DNA of 64,000 bases from UBA4416 sp038327195 (GCA_038327195.1 JBBQKU010000011.1:1-64000), one strand, 5' to 3'; positions 47,306 to 55,885 are shown, counted from the first letter of the stretch. Made by a program: numbers and translations. Notes: a model not told the origin generated them from the letters alone.

Positions 47306-49408
47306 CTACTCTTGATTTTTCAATTTCACCATCGTTAAAATAGTAGCAATACCAACTGTTTGTCCAGCTTGGTCAACGGCATCATATTTTTCTAAAATAT
47401 TCATTGAACTAGCATCGTAAATATCAACTACCCATTTTACTATACCTACTTTCACTTCACTACCATCTGCAGCAGTTAATGGTTTATCGTTGGCTAGTTT
47501 TTCTTTACACGTAAATTTAACACCAATGGTCATTCCTGGATAAATTGGGCGAGTAAAACGACACTCATCAATACCATAGTTTAATAAAACTGGTCCTTTA
47601 GGTGGATCCACAAATAAACCCGCTGCTTTTGATAAAATGAAATAACCATGTGCAACCGTGCGTTTAAAAATTGTTCCATCTAATGACTCGGGTTGCAAGT
47701 GCGCGTAAAATTTATCACCAGTTAAGTTTGCGAAGTTTACTAAGTCATCTTCCGTAACTGTGTATGTAGGAGTAATAGTAGTTTCACTCACTTCCAAATC
47801 TTCAAAATACTGACGGAAAGGATGAACATCTTTTATAATCATTTTAGCTCCTACTTGGTAACTATTTAAAATAGAAGTAATCATAGTTGGTGAACCTTGA
47901 ATGGCAGTACGTTGCAAATAATGAAACACGCCACGTTTTCCACCCATTTCTTCTCCACCACCTGCTCTTCCTGGGCCACCATGCACTAACATTGGCATTG
48001 GACTTCCGTGACCAGTGCTTTCTTTAGCGCACTCTGCATTCAACACTAAAATACGACCATGCATACAAGCTGCACCAATTGTGTATTTGCGAGCAATAGA
48101 AGTATCAGCTGTGATGATAGAACTTACTAAAGAACCTTTTCCCATTTTAGATAATTCAATCGCATCTTCAATTGTTTTGTAAGGCATAATCGTACTTACA
48201 GGGCCAAAGGCTTCAACGTTATGACAATCTGTATTTGTAAATGGTTTATCGTTATAAAAAATAATTGGAGGCATAAACGCCCCTTTATTTTTATCAGCAC
48301 CCTTTACTTCAAAGTTTTCGAAACTACCAATAATTATTTTTTGTGTTTTAGAAAGCAATTCAACTTTTTCCTTAACTTCTATTAATTGCGATTGCCCCGC
48401 TAAAGAACCCATGCGAACACCTTCTATATTTGGATCGCCTATTACATTTTGTGATAAGCGTTTACCTAGTGCAATTTGAACATCTTCCACCATATTTTCA
48501 GGAACGATGATACGACGCACAGCGGTACATTTTTGTCCAGCTTTTGTTGTGATTTCTCTGGCAATTTCTTTAATAAAAATATCAAACTCAGGCATTGCAG
48601 TTGTAACATCTGTTCCTAACACACAACAGTTTAAAGAATCTGCCTCCATATTAAAATGAACTGCTTCTTGCAATAAACGAGGATGTGCTTTCAACATTTT
48701 ACCAGTTGATGCCGAACCTGTAAACGTTACCACATCTTGACTTTCAACATGATCTAAAATTCCGTTAGCGCTACCACAAATTAATTGCAAGGCTCCTTCT
48801 GGTAAAATTTTACTTGCTATAATTTCTTTTACAACTGCTTCCGTTAAAAAAGATGTTAATGCTGCAGGTTTTACAATTGCAGGAACTCCCGCCAACCAAT
48901 TAACGGCAACTTTTTCTAACATTCCCCAAACCGGAAAATTAAAAGCATTGATATGTATAGCCACACCTTCTTTTGGAACACAAATGTGATGTCCAATAAA
49001 TGTGTTGTTTTTTGACAAACGTGCCACTTCACCATCATAACAAAATGTTTCGTTAGAAAATGACTTTCGTAAAGACGCATAAGCAAATAAATTGCCAATA
49101 CCACCTTCTATATCTACCCAACTATCAGTGCGTGTTGCACCTGTTGCCCATGAGATTTTATAAAACTCTTCTTTTTTAGTTTGCAAATGCATGGCTAATG
49201 CTTTTAACATTAAACCTCTTTCTTGAAAGGTCATTTTACGAAGTTTTGGCCCGCCAACGTTACGCGCATAAGTGCACATCGCACCAAAATCTAATCCTTT
49301 GCTACTAACCGTAGCAATAGCTTCTCCAGTTATTGCGTTATATAATTCTTGTCCATTTTCGGAACCAGCTGCCCATTGGCCTAAAGCGTAATTTTGTAAT
49401 TTGTTCAT
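47306..49408 (-). CDS. paaZ: PaaZ: oxepin-CoA hydrolase / semialdehyde dehydrogenase fusion
   Basis: 700 residues with an N-terminal aldehyde dehydrogenase (about 1-520) and a C-terminal MaoC-like hydratase (about 535-690). In the ALDH part Cys294 (AGQKCTAVRR) and Glu256 (NMEADSLN) are in place; FNFPVWGMLEKVAVNWLAG and TFTGSASTGK are typical of PaaZ. The MaoC part has LTGDKFYAH and KRTVAHGYFILS. The enzyme opens oxepin-CoA and oxidises the resulting aldehyde in aerobic phenylacetate degradation. No other paa gene is in the window. It lies upstream of the phosphatase array on the same strand; no strong terminator was seen between. Confidence 0.92.
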   Translation of the reverse strand: MNKLQNYALGQWAAGSENGQELYNAITGEAIATVSSKGLDFGAMCTYARNVGGPKLRKMTFQERGLMLKALAMHLQTKKEEFYKISWATGATRTDSWVDIEGGIGNLFAYASLRKSFSNETFCYDGEVARLSKNNTFIGHHICVPKEGVAIHINAFNFPVWGMLEKVAVNWLAGVPAIVKPAALTSFLTEAVVKEIIASKILPEGALQLICGSANGILDHVESQDVVTFTGSASTGKMLKAHPRLLQEAVHFNMEADSLNCCVLGTDVTTAMPEFDIFIKEIAREITTKAGQKCTAVRRIIVPENMVEDVQIALGKRLSQNVIGDPNIEGVRMGSLAGQSQLIEVKEKVELLSKTQKIIIGSFENFEVKGADKNKGAFMPPIIFYNDKPFTNTDCHNVEAFGPVSTIMPYKTIEDAIELSKMGKGSLVSSIITADTSIARKYTIGAACMHGRILVLNAECAKESTGHGSPMPMLVHGGPGRAGGGEEMGGKRGVFHYLQRTAIQGSPTMITSILNSYQVGAKMIIKDVHPFRQYFEDLEVSETTITPTYTVTEDDLVNFANLTGDKFYAHLQPESLDGTIFKRTVAHGYFILSKAAGLFVDPPKGPVLLNYGIDECRFTRPIYPGMTIGVKFTCKEKLANDKPLTAADGSEVKVGIVKWVVDIYDASSMNILEKYDAVDQAGQTVGIATILTMVKLKNQE

Positions 49409-49611
49409 GATAAATATCTGTTAAATAATACACACTAAATATAAAAAAATTGATGGAATAAATAGGCTTTTTTTAAGCTAAAATTGGGTAAAAACCAGAT
49501 TTGATGGTTTATTATTTTATGTATATTTATATGATGCGTATCCTACAAGACACTCCCATTATGGGTAAATATGTATGATAGAGTCATATTATTAGCTAAT
49601 AGCAAACTATT

Positions 49612-50463
49612 ATGAAAGAAAAATGTGCTTTATATGAAATCGAATCGGATTTACGACATAGTCATATTATTCCAAAATTCGCATTTGACTATTTAAAAAA
49701 AACCGGGGGAAAGTTTTTGCGTACCTACGAAAACCCTAATCAGAGAGTTCAGGACGGACCAAAATCCTTCTTGTTATCAGAAAAAGCTGAACAAGAATTT
49801 AGTAAAAGAGAAAGGTGGTTTGCTAACAATGTTTTTTATCCTTATTTAGCTGACAATAAACAATCATTTGAATACGATGAAAACATGGCCTATTTTATGA
49901 TTTCAACTTTGTGGCGAGTTTTAATTGATCAATTAAAGTACCCCGACATTTCAAATAATGAGGATTTAAAATTTCTTAATGATGTTGAATTAGAATGGAA
50001 ATTGTTTTTAAAAGATTATACATTTCCAATCAAATATAATGATTTAAATATATTCCTTACAGATAGAATATCCAATCATAACACTGATGGAATTGGTGTT
50101 GATTTATATTTTACACGTGTTATTAATGCAACAATTGTTGCTAATGAAAAAAAGACAAAAGTAGCGGTATATGTAAAATTTTTACGATTCATCATTTGGG
50201 CTGTTGTTAAAGGAGATCCAAACGATTGTTCTGATTTAAAAATCAGATTTAATAAAGGTATGTTAAATCTCCCGCAAAATATTACAGATGAATTTATGGG
50301 AGGTTTTTTCCAAAACAGGATAAAACAAATAGATAATAGACCTATGCCTACTAAAGAACAACAAGAAGTAATTTTTCAAGAATTGAAAAAAAATGAAAAT
50401 AGTTTTTGGCTTTCGGATGTAGGATTACCAATTAAAAATGATTTCGAATTAAAACATAAGTAA
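49612..50463 (+). CDS. HNH-like-fold protein of unknown function with degraded zinc motif
   Basis: 283 residues, no signal peptide or membrane helix. The start (CALYEIESDLRHSHIIPKF) resembles a family that begins CxxC...SHIIPxF, an HNH/treble-clef-like zinc module, followed by a second cysteine pair in LLCxxCEQxFSKxE. Here the first pair is C-x-x-Y and the second reads LLSEKAEQEFSKRE, so the zinc cysteines are mostly gone. The remaining ~220 residues are an all-alpha/beta region I do not recognise. It may be a family branch that does not bind zinc, or a defense or phage-related remnant; function unknown. It stands alone before the IS element. Confidence 0.6.
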   Translation: MKEKCALYEIESDLRHSHIIPKFAFDYLKKTGGKFLRTYENPNQRVQDGPKSFLLSEKAEQEFSKRERWFANNVFYPYLADNKQSFEYDENMAYFMISTLWRVLIDQLKYPDISNNEDLKFLNDVELEWKLFLKDYTFPIKYNDLNIFLTDRISNHNTDGIGVDLYFTRVINATIVANEKKTKVAVYVKFLRFIIWAVVKGDPNDCSDLKIRFNKGMLNLPQNITDEFMGGFFQNRIKQIDNRPMPTKEQQEVIFQELKKNENSFWLSDVGLPIKNDFELKHK

Positions 50464-50573
50464 TAATTATTAACATAGCCTTCAAATAATAATCATAAAA
50501 AAATGAACAAAGAAATCCAAAACTACAATAAAACATTATTAATAATTGATAGAGGATTTTCATAATTTCAATC

Positions 50574-51212
50574 AAAAGCCTGAAGGGCTTTAATATGATT
50601 AACCTCAGGTGCAACCTGTGGATAAAAAACTAAAATAGATACAAGCCTGAAGGGCTTGAATAAAAAATAAAATAATGAGTACCTACACACAAATAATCTA
50701 TCAAATTGTATTTAGTACAAAACATCGAGAACGTGTGATGAAGAAGAAAAATAGAGATGATTTATTTAAATATATTTGGGGCATCATAAAAAATAAAAAC
50801 TGTCATTTATACAGAATAAATGGCGTTGAAGACCATTTACATATTGTCACTCATTTGCATCCATCTATTTCATTGGCATCATTAGTAAAAGACATTAAGG
50901 TAGCTAGTTCAATGTATATTAAAGAACAAAATTTATTTGAAGGTTTTATAGGTTGGCAAGATGGTTATGGAGCATTTACATATACTGTAAAAGAAAAAGA
51001 TAGATTAATTGAGTATGTAAAAAACCAAGAAGAACATCATAAAATTAAAACTTTTAAAGATGAATACTTAGAATTACTGAAAGAACATGAAATTGAGTTT
51101 GATGAAAAATATATGTTATAGTTATTCAACCACTTTGTGGTTGTTTTATGACATACTGTATTATCGCACCGCACAAATGCGGTGTTATTCGTATTTAATC
51201 CCTTCGGGATTT
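50574..51212 (+). mobile_element. IS200/REP-type element with subterminal hairpins
   Basis: A Y1 transposase gene is bracketed by short palindromes. Left: AAAGCC/GGCTTT (50575-50591), an ACCTCAGGT...ACCTGTGG hairpin near 50604-50623, and CAAGCC/GGCTTG (50642-50658). Right: CAACCAC/GTGGTTG (51127-51143), CACCGCA/TGCGGTG (51167-51184) and AATCCC/GGGATT (51197-51211). No target duplication is expected for this class. Exact ends cannot be set without other copies. The right side ends about 30 bp before a truncated DUF1801 gene copy. Confidence 0.72.
50675..51121 (+). CDS. tnpA: IS200/IS605-family Y1 (HUH) transposase
   Basis: 148 residues, normal length for TnpA of IS200. The HUH motif is HLHIVTHLH, the catalytic tyrosine is in EYVKNQEEHH, and the start TQIIYQIVFSTKHRER is characteristic. 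It is a single-strand DNA transposase acting on hairpins, and could be either an IS200-type mobile enzyme or a REP-associated domesticated one (RAYT). The complete frame and intact motifs suggest activity. No TnpB or IscB gene accompanies it. Confidence 0.9.
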   Translation: MSTYTQIIYQIVFSTKHRERVMKKKNRDDLFKYIWGIIKNKNCHLYRINGVEDHLHIVTHLHPSISLASLVKDIKVASSMYIKEQNLFEGFIGWQDGYGAFTYTVKEKDRLIEYVKNQEEHHKIKTFKDEYLELLKEHEIEFDEKYML

Positions 51213-51241
51213 ATGAAAATTAAATGCAACATACTAATAAA

Positions 51242-51358
51242 ATGAACAAAGACATTCAAACCTATAACGATTCTCAAACAGTAGAAGACAAAGAAATTTG
51301 CGATGTATTGCATGAAGAAATTTGCAAACACTGGCCTGAAGCTGAAAATAAAATTTAG
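51242..51358 (+). pseudogene. Truncated 5' copy of the DUF1801 gene
   Basis: 117 bases starting exactly at the ATG match the first 117 bases of the intact gene at 61970 with four mismatches; the last turns a Trp codon (TGG) into TAG, and homology stops there. It would encode 38 residues (MNKDIQTYNDSQTVEDKEIC...). No similarity is evident upstream of the ATG. It lies directly after the IS200-like element. Confidence 0.85.
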
Positions 51359-51519
51359 CTTTGTTAGTAAAGAAATAAAGCAGAACACTAACTATAATTT
51401 AGAGAATTTATTATTAAAAAATATGACTTTTTATTAGGTATCTTCATGTAAAATTTACTAGATAATTTTTAACTTAAATAGTAAAAATAAATATTCTAAA
51501 ATACTTTAAATAAATTAGT

Positions 51520-52542
51520 ATGACCATTGACTTAAAAAACTACAATCCAAGCAAAAAACTATATATTGGAATACCTTTTTTATTATATATTGGATGCTTC
51601 TTAATTACATTATTACCTATTTATAAAAACAATATAAATAGTATTTCTTTAGGAATTGTTTTTGATTTATTAATTACAATACCCCTAATTTATTTTTTAA
51701 TAATAAGAAAAAGTAATATTAGTAAACTAACAATATTAAGAGTTTTTTTAATTAGTATTTTATTAGGAGGTATAATCTTAAATTCTGATTCAAATTTTAT
51801 TTTAAACTTTTGTAAAACTTGGATTTCACCATTAGTAGAAGGCACTATTATATTTATTGTTATAAAAAAATTAGTAAAAAAAAATAGATTACTAAAATTA
51901 AAAGGAGAACAACATATAGATTTTTTAATTCATTGTAGAAACATTTTTGGACAACAAAAAACTAGTAATATTATTGCCTCAGAAATAGCTATGTTTTATT
52001 ATGTATTTTTTAGTAGTAAAAATCAAAACATTGGCAAAAATAATGTTTTCACTTCATTTAAAGAAAATGGTTTAATCGTTGTTTTATATACTTTATTAAG
52101 CATACTTTTAATAGAAGCTGTTGTAATGCACTTTGCATTTTCTTTAATAAATAATATTTTCGCGTGGATTATTACAGGTTTAAGTCTTTACACTTGTATG
52201 CAGTTTTTTGCTCATATTAGGGCAATTAAAAAAAGATTAATAAACATTAAAAAAAATTCGTTAGAATTATTTATGGGCTTAGCGGCTGATGCTTTTATTG
52301 AAATTGATAATATTAAAAGCATAGAATATATAACTAAAGATTGTGATGATAAAGACGCTATAAAAATTGCTCTATTAGGAAAGCTCGAAAGTCATAATAT
52401 GATGTTAAAAGTAAAAAAACCTATTGAAATTATTAAAATGTTCGGGATAAAAAAACAAGCAAGCACAATTCTTTTTTTTGTAGATCAGCCTACTGAATTT
52501 CTAAAAATGATACATTTAAAATTAGAAAAGACAGATGAATAA
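51520..52542 (+). CDS. Membrane protein of unknown function
   Basis: 340 residues: about six hydrophobic segments in the first ~240 residues (a cluster of four to about residue 120, then two around 190-230), and a soluble C-terminal ~100 residues rich in Lys and Ile. No cysteine or catalytic motif stands out and I do not recognise the family. The gene is very AT-rich compared with neighbours. Its last 8 bases overlap the start of the VOC-protein gene, so the two are probably translated together. It lies between the two gene-fragment copies, in a stretch likely to be accessory. Confidence 0.65.
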   Translation: MTIDLKNYNPSKKLYIGIPFLLYIGCFLITLLPIYKNNINSISLGIVFDLLITIPLIYFLIIRKSNISKLTILRVFLISILLGGIILNSDSNFILNFCKTWISPLVEGTIIFIVIKKLVKKNRLLKLKGEQHIDFLIHCRNIFGQQKTSNIIASEIAMFYYVFFSSKNQNIGKNNVFTSFKENGLIVVLYTLLSILLIEAVVMHFAFSLINNIFAWIITGLSLYTCMQFFAHIRAIKKRLINIKKNSLELFMGLAADAFIEIDNIKSIEYITKDCDDKDAIKIALLGKLESHNMMLKVKKPIEIIKMFGIKKQASTILFFVDQPTEFLKMIHLKLEKTDE

Positions 52543-52930
52543 ACGCATTGCACATATAGCACTTGTTGTAGATAATTACGATGAAGCGATTGAGTTTTAT
52601 ACTAAAAAGCTAAATTTTAATTTAATTGAAGATACAAAAAGAAGTGAAACAAAGCGTTGGGTAATAGTTTCGCCAAGTACCAAAAACGAATGTTGCTTGC
52701 TTTTAGCAGAAGCTACAAGCGAAGAACAAAAAAGTAGAATAGGAAACCAAACAGGCGGCAGAGTATTTTTGTTTTTATATACAGATAATTTTGAAAGAGA
52801 TTATCAAAATTTAATTGATAATAAAATAACGATAGTTAAAAATCCAGTTACAGAGGCTTATGGTAAAGTAGTTGTCTTTGCCGATTTGTATGGTAATTTG
52901 TGGGATATGATTGAACCAACAAACCAATAG
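52535..52930 (+). CDS. VOC-superfamily (glyoxalase/dioxygenase-fold) protein
   Basis: 131 residues, one VOC unit pair. HIALVVDNYDEAIEFYTKKLNF is the first beta-alpha module with a candidate metal His, CCLLLAEA and GGRVFLFLYTDN follow, and DLYGNLWDMIEP ends with the usual Glu ligand. Members include glyoxalase I, fosfomycin-resistance-like thiol transferases and unknown enzymes; the motif set here is that of unassigned VOC proteins common in Bacteroidota. Overlaps the preceding membrane-protein gene by 8 bases. Confidence 0.85.
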   Translation: MNKRIAHIALVVDNYDEAIEFYTKKLNFNLIEDTKRSETKRWVIVSPSTKNECCLLLAEATSEEQKSRIGNQTGGRVFLFLYTDNFERDYQNLIDNKITIVKNPVTEAYGKVVVFADLYGNLWDMIEPTNQ

Positions 52931-53038
52931 TAACACACGTAGTTTAAAAAAAAATGCGAAAAAATCTTAAAAAAATTATATTAACTAATAAAGCGATACT
53001 TTTAACAGATTAGCTTCTCATAAAATAATTTAATTAAT

Positions 53039-53229
53039 ATGAACTTTAAAAAAATAAATTATATAGAGAGTGCTATTAATTGGATTCACGAGAAAACTAC
53101 TGAAAAACAATTTCTGTTTTATTTAGCATATTAGTTGATTTACGTGTGGGTTTAGCAGCAGTTATTTTAAAGCTATTTGTATTTGATATAATACAATATG
53201 TTGTCAAGGATTTCATTTACATTTTTTAG
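53039..53229 (+). pseudogene. Degraded 5' fragment of a ClC-type channel gene
   Basis: The first 77 bases from the ATG match the ClC gene at 60107 with two mismatches. Identity then drops abruptly to roughly 60%, but the protein similarity continues in a shifted frame (LVDLRVGLAAVILKLFV against LVGVSAGIAAVILKLFV) up to a stop at 53227-53229. An in-frame TAG appears right after the near-identical part. It is a non-functional remnant. Confidence 0.82.
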
Positions 53230-53402
53230 TTAAGACGTGTAATGTCTAAATAAATTAAATTCCCTTACCTTACTAATATATACGCATCGAAATTTTAATC
53301 ATTTAATGCCTTCTCAATCTAAACACTTAGTCAAAGACATATAATCATAATAGCTATATTTGGCTATGAAACGAACTTAGATAATAAATTCATTTAAAAT
53401 AA

Positions 53403-54629
53403 TTAATATTTAGCTAATAGTTTTTTAATACTTAAACCTTGAACAATAATTGAAAAAAGAACAATACAATAAGTACTCACGATAAATAAACTACTACCCT
53501 CAATTTTATGAGTTAATGATAAAGCAAGGGCGATAGAAATACCACCTCTCAATCCACCCCAAGTTAATACGGCTAAGTTTAATTTTTTATTAATATCCTT
53601 TCTATTAAAAAAATAAAATGTTGGAAGCAATGATAAATACCTTCCTACTAATGAAACAATAATTAAAATAATACCTATCAATAAATATTTAACATCAAAA
53701 GAAACTAAAAATATTTCTAATCCCATCAGTACAAACAAAATAGTATTGCATATTTCATCAATCAATTCCCAAAACTTATCTATGTATTCGGCAGTTAAAT
53801 CCGACATTGCATTTTCTTTTCCTTTGTTTCCAATTATTAGTCCTGCAACTACCATAGCTAAGGGTCCAGAGGCGTGAATTTGAGATGCAATAGAATATCC
53901 ACCCGTAACAACTGCAAGTGTAATCAATATTTCTGTTTGATAATGATCTATGTTTTTCATCATAAAATAACCTAAGTATCCAATTAATAATCCAATTCCA
54001 ATGCCGCCAAAAACTTCAATTATAAATATTTCTGTAACATTTTTTAATGAAAATGATTCATGACCACCAATTACTAAAGAAAATATAACTGCAAATATAA
54101 CAACGCCAACACCATCATTAAATAAGGATTCTCCAATAATTTCTGTTTTTAACTTTTGAGGTATTTTATATTTAGATAAAATACTCAGAACGGCAATGGG
54201 ATCTGTAGGTGAAATTAATACTCCAAATAAAAAACAATTAATTAAATCTATTTCAATACCAAACCATCCAATTATTATATGGGTTAAAAATCCAATAATT
54301 AATGTCGACAAAATTACACCAATGGTTGCATAAGAAAACACAGTTGCCCTAACTCCTTTTAATTGAGCTAATTTCACATGCAATGAACCTGCAAATAATA
54401 AAAAACATAAAATAAAATCTAATACAAAAGCACTAAAATCAAAACCAGTTAAGAATTCTCGTAACGGAGAAATGTAATTCGGATTTAGTACCTCTATTAG
54501 TTTTAAAGTAATACCAAGTACTACACTAATAAGCATAACGCCTATGGTAGTTGGCAATTTAAGCCACTTATGATTGATGTAGCCAAATGCAGCAGATATC
54601 GTAATTATAATTGCAAAAAAGTTTAGCAT
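53403..54629 (-). CDS. NhaP-type (CPA1) Na+(K+)/H+ antiporter
   Basis: 408 residues with about 12 membrane segments. The CPA1 core motifs are FGVLISPTDPIAVL (unwound helix TM4) and GESLFNDGVGVVIF with the Asn-Asp pair that marks electroneutral antiporters; GGLRGGISIALAL is the third landmark. No long cytoplasmic tail (Rck or cNMP domain) follows, so it is a short form. It exchanges Na+ or K+ for protons at the inner membrane. It lies on the same strand downstream of the Crp-family regulator and a 47-codon ORF, possibly in one transcript. Confidence 0.9.
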   Translation of the reverse strand: MLNFFAIIITISAAFGYINHKWLKLPTTIGVMLISVVLGITLKLIEVLNPNYISPLREFLTGFDFSAFVLDFILCFLLFAGSLHVKLAQLKGVRATVFSYATIGVILSTLIIGFLTHIIIGWFGIEIDLINCFLFGVLISPTDPIAVLSILSKYKIPQKLKTEIIGESLFNDGVGVVIFAVIFSLVIGGHESFSLKNVTEIFIIEVFGGIGIGLLIGYLGYFMMKNIDHYQTEILITLAVVTGGYSIASQIHASGPLAMVVAGLIIGNKGKENAMSDLTAEYIDKFWELIDEICNTILFVLMGLEIFLVSFDVKYLLIGIILIIVSLVGRYLSLLPTFYFFNRKDINKKLNLAVLTWGGLRGGISIALALSLTHKIEGSSLFIVSTYCIVLFSIIVQGLSIKKLLAKY

Positions 54630-54733
54630 AGACTCTAAATATAGTGAAAAAGGATTAGATTAACTTTTATTGTACTCGCCAATTAAATTGATTTCTCAAA
54701 AACAAGTTCAATACTTATATATATAAGTAGGAT

Positions 54734-54877
54734 TTAATCAAGGGTTACATTAATTAGTTCCAATTCAATTTGTAGTTTGATCATAACTAAAGAGCCTATA
54801 CTTAAAAATTCGAGCTCCTCAATAGTAGTATTCTTATTATGAAGCAAAATGAAATTTATAATGTAGTCTCTTTCCAT
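54734..54877 (-). CDS. Small hypothetical protein (47 aa) after the Crp-family gene
   Basis: ATG at 54877, 10 bp after the regulator stop; stop at 54734. The product starts MERDYIINFILLHNK and ends LIKLQIELELI-like acidic/leucine pattern (IEELEFLSIGSLVMIKLQI), so it would be a short helical soluble protein. No family recognised. The tight spacing to the regulator and the gene-sized frame in an otherwise empty 257-bp gap support it, but chance cannot be excluded. Confidence 0.45.
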   Translation of the reverse strand: MERDYIINFILLHNKNTTIEELEFLSIGSLVMIKLQIELELINVTLD

Positions 54878-54887
54878 ATATTAATTT

Positions 54888-55583
54888 TTACATTTCTGAA
54901 ACTATATTTAATAAAGCTGTAGGATTTAAAATCACAATTTTTGTTCCTCTAGTTTCAATAATTTTTTCATCTTTAAAAATGCGCAACATTCTCACAAGTG
55001 TTTCTTTCGCGGTTCCAACAAAGCCCGAAAAATCATCTCTATTAATAGTAATAAGTGCAGATTTAGTTTCACCCTCACTTCTTCTATAAACCTGATTCAA
55101 TATTAACAAACTTAATGCTACGCGCTCTTTTACTCCGTATTGAGAAAATATGGTCATTTTATTAATCCAAACAGAAAACTCTTTTGATAATGTTACAGCT
55201 AAACTTTTTGCCAAAGTGGGCGACTTAGCCAAAACATTTAAAAATACATCTTTTGCAATAAATGATATTACGCAATTATCCAATGCCATAGCCGTAACAG
55301 GATTTGGCTCTTCTGCTAATAATGGTCTATATCCAAAAAAATCACCTTTTTTATATATGTAAACAATACTTTGTTTTCCATCATGGTTAGTTTGGAAAAT
55401 TTTTATTTTCCCTTTCCTTAAAATATAAATTCCTTTTGAAAAACTTTTCTCTTTAAACAAAACTTCTCCTTTCAAATATTCCTTTCTTACCAATTTACCT
55501 TTTACAAATAACAACTCCTCTTTTGTTAAGTTATCAAAAAGTGAAGATGATTTTAAATGGTATTTTTCAATATTAAATTCCAT
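54888..55583 (-). CDS. Crp/Fnr-family transcriptional regulator
   Basis: 231 residues: cNMP-binding-like beta-roll (about 15-125, LRKGKIKIF, GDFFGYRPLLAEEPNP), long dimer helix, and C-terminal winged HTH (about 150-225). The recognition helix reads FVGTAKETLVRMLRIF, keeping the Glu and Arg that contact TGA/TCA half-sites in this family. There is no N-terminal cysteine cluster (MEFNIEKYHLK), so it is not an oxygen sensor of the Fe-S Fnr kind; the ligand is unknown. A palindrome with an Fnr-like core lies 28 bp upstream of its ATG, suggesting autoregulation. Confidence 0.9.
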   Translation of the reverse strand: MEFNIEKYHLKSSSLFDNLTKEELLFVKGKLVRKEYLKGEVLFKEKSFSKGIYILRKGKIKIFQTNHDGKQSIVYIYKKGDFFGYRPLLAEEPNPVTAMALDNCVISFIAKDVFLNVLAKSPTLAKSLAVTLSKEFSVWINKMTIFSQYGVKERVALSLLILNQVYRRSEGETKSALITINRDDFSGFVGTAKETLVRMLRIFKDEKIIETRGTKIVILNPTALLNIVSEM

Positions 55584-55610
55584 GAGTCAATTTATTAATT
55601 AGAATTAAGT

Positions 55611-55636
55611 TTAAAATTGACAATTGTCAATTTTAA
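55611..55636. promoter_or_regulatory. 26-bp perfect palindrome, probable Crp/Fnr-family operator
   Basis: A perfect 26-bp palindrome with core TTGACAATTGTCAA (55617-55630). This has the 5-4-5 architecture of Fnr-type boxes (TTGAT-N4-ATCAA). It lies between the regulator gene and the -7 element at 55653; its centre is about 41 bp upstream of the start point predicted from that element, the class II activator position. Confidence 0.8.
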
Positions 55637-55652
55637 TTATTTATTAAATAAT

Positions 55653-55660
55653 TACATTTG
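55653..55660 (+). promoter_or_regulatory. Putative -7 element of a small-RNA promoter
   Basis: TACATTTG is a full TAnnTTTG match downstream of the palindrome, pointing right. The nearest rightward gene begins about 290 bp later, after a terminator-like hairpin, so this promoter would drive a short transcript. Confidence 0.5.
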
Positions 55661-55664
55661 TACA

Positions 55665-55730
55665 GATATACTTATATAATACAATGCAAAAGCCTGTCAA
55701 GTTGTAACGAATTGGCAGGCTTTTCATATT
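55665..55730 (+). ncRNA. Candidate regulator-controlled small RNA with terminator hairpin
   Basis: Inferred transcript from about 5 bp after the -7 element to the T-rich tail. It contains a 13-bp stem with one G-U pair (55688-55700 with 55712-55724; core AAAAGCCTG and CAGGCTTTT) and an 11-base loop, followed by CATATTTT. There is no ORF of meaningful length. The hairpin is the only strong one in this gap and does not sit at the end of any gene, which is what makes a free-standing RNA likely. Untested inference; a stray hairpin repeat is the alternative. Confidence 0.45.
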
Positions 55731-55869
55731 TTAAGATACTTATTATCTTAACGAATGACTCCTCACTAATTATAAATAATGTTAATTGATGTATTTTTTT
55801 TATAATCAATCTGCCTGGATTATCCTGTTTATTAGTCTTTACAGATACATCAATTTCATTAAATTAAAA

Positions 55870-55885
55870 ATTGACAATTATCAAT
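55870..55885. promoter_or_regulatory. Second Crp/Fnr-type box
   Basis: ATTGACAATTATCAAT differs at only one position of the core from the palindrome at 55611. It lies 58 bp before the small-membrane-protein ATG at 55944 and about 170 bp before the GNAT-nitrilase gene. A good -7 element at the expected place was not found (TAATTGCA near 55908 is a weak match). The 360 bases between the regulator and 55944 otherwise hold only the small-RNA candidate and a TTAAGATA/TATCTTAA hairpin at 55731-55751. Confidence 0.65.

Noticed and set aside
49492..49510. AAACCA/TGGTTT hairpin upstream of paaZ and the HNH-like gene
   Set aside because: It lies upstream of both divergent genes, has a short AT-rich stem, and no T-run in a useful place; not called as terminator.
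53355..53362. TATATTTG match on the plus strand within an ATAGC/GCTAT hairpin
   Set aside because: The only downstream frame is four codons before a stop and the next gene is on the other strand; probably chance or the antiporter 3' hairpin.
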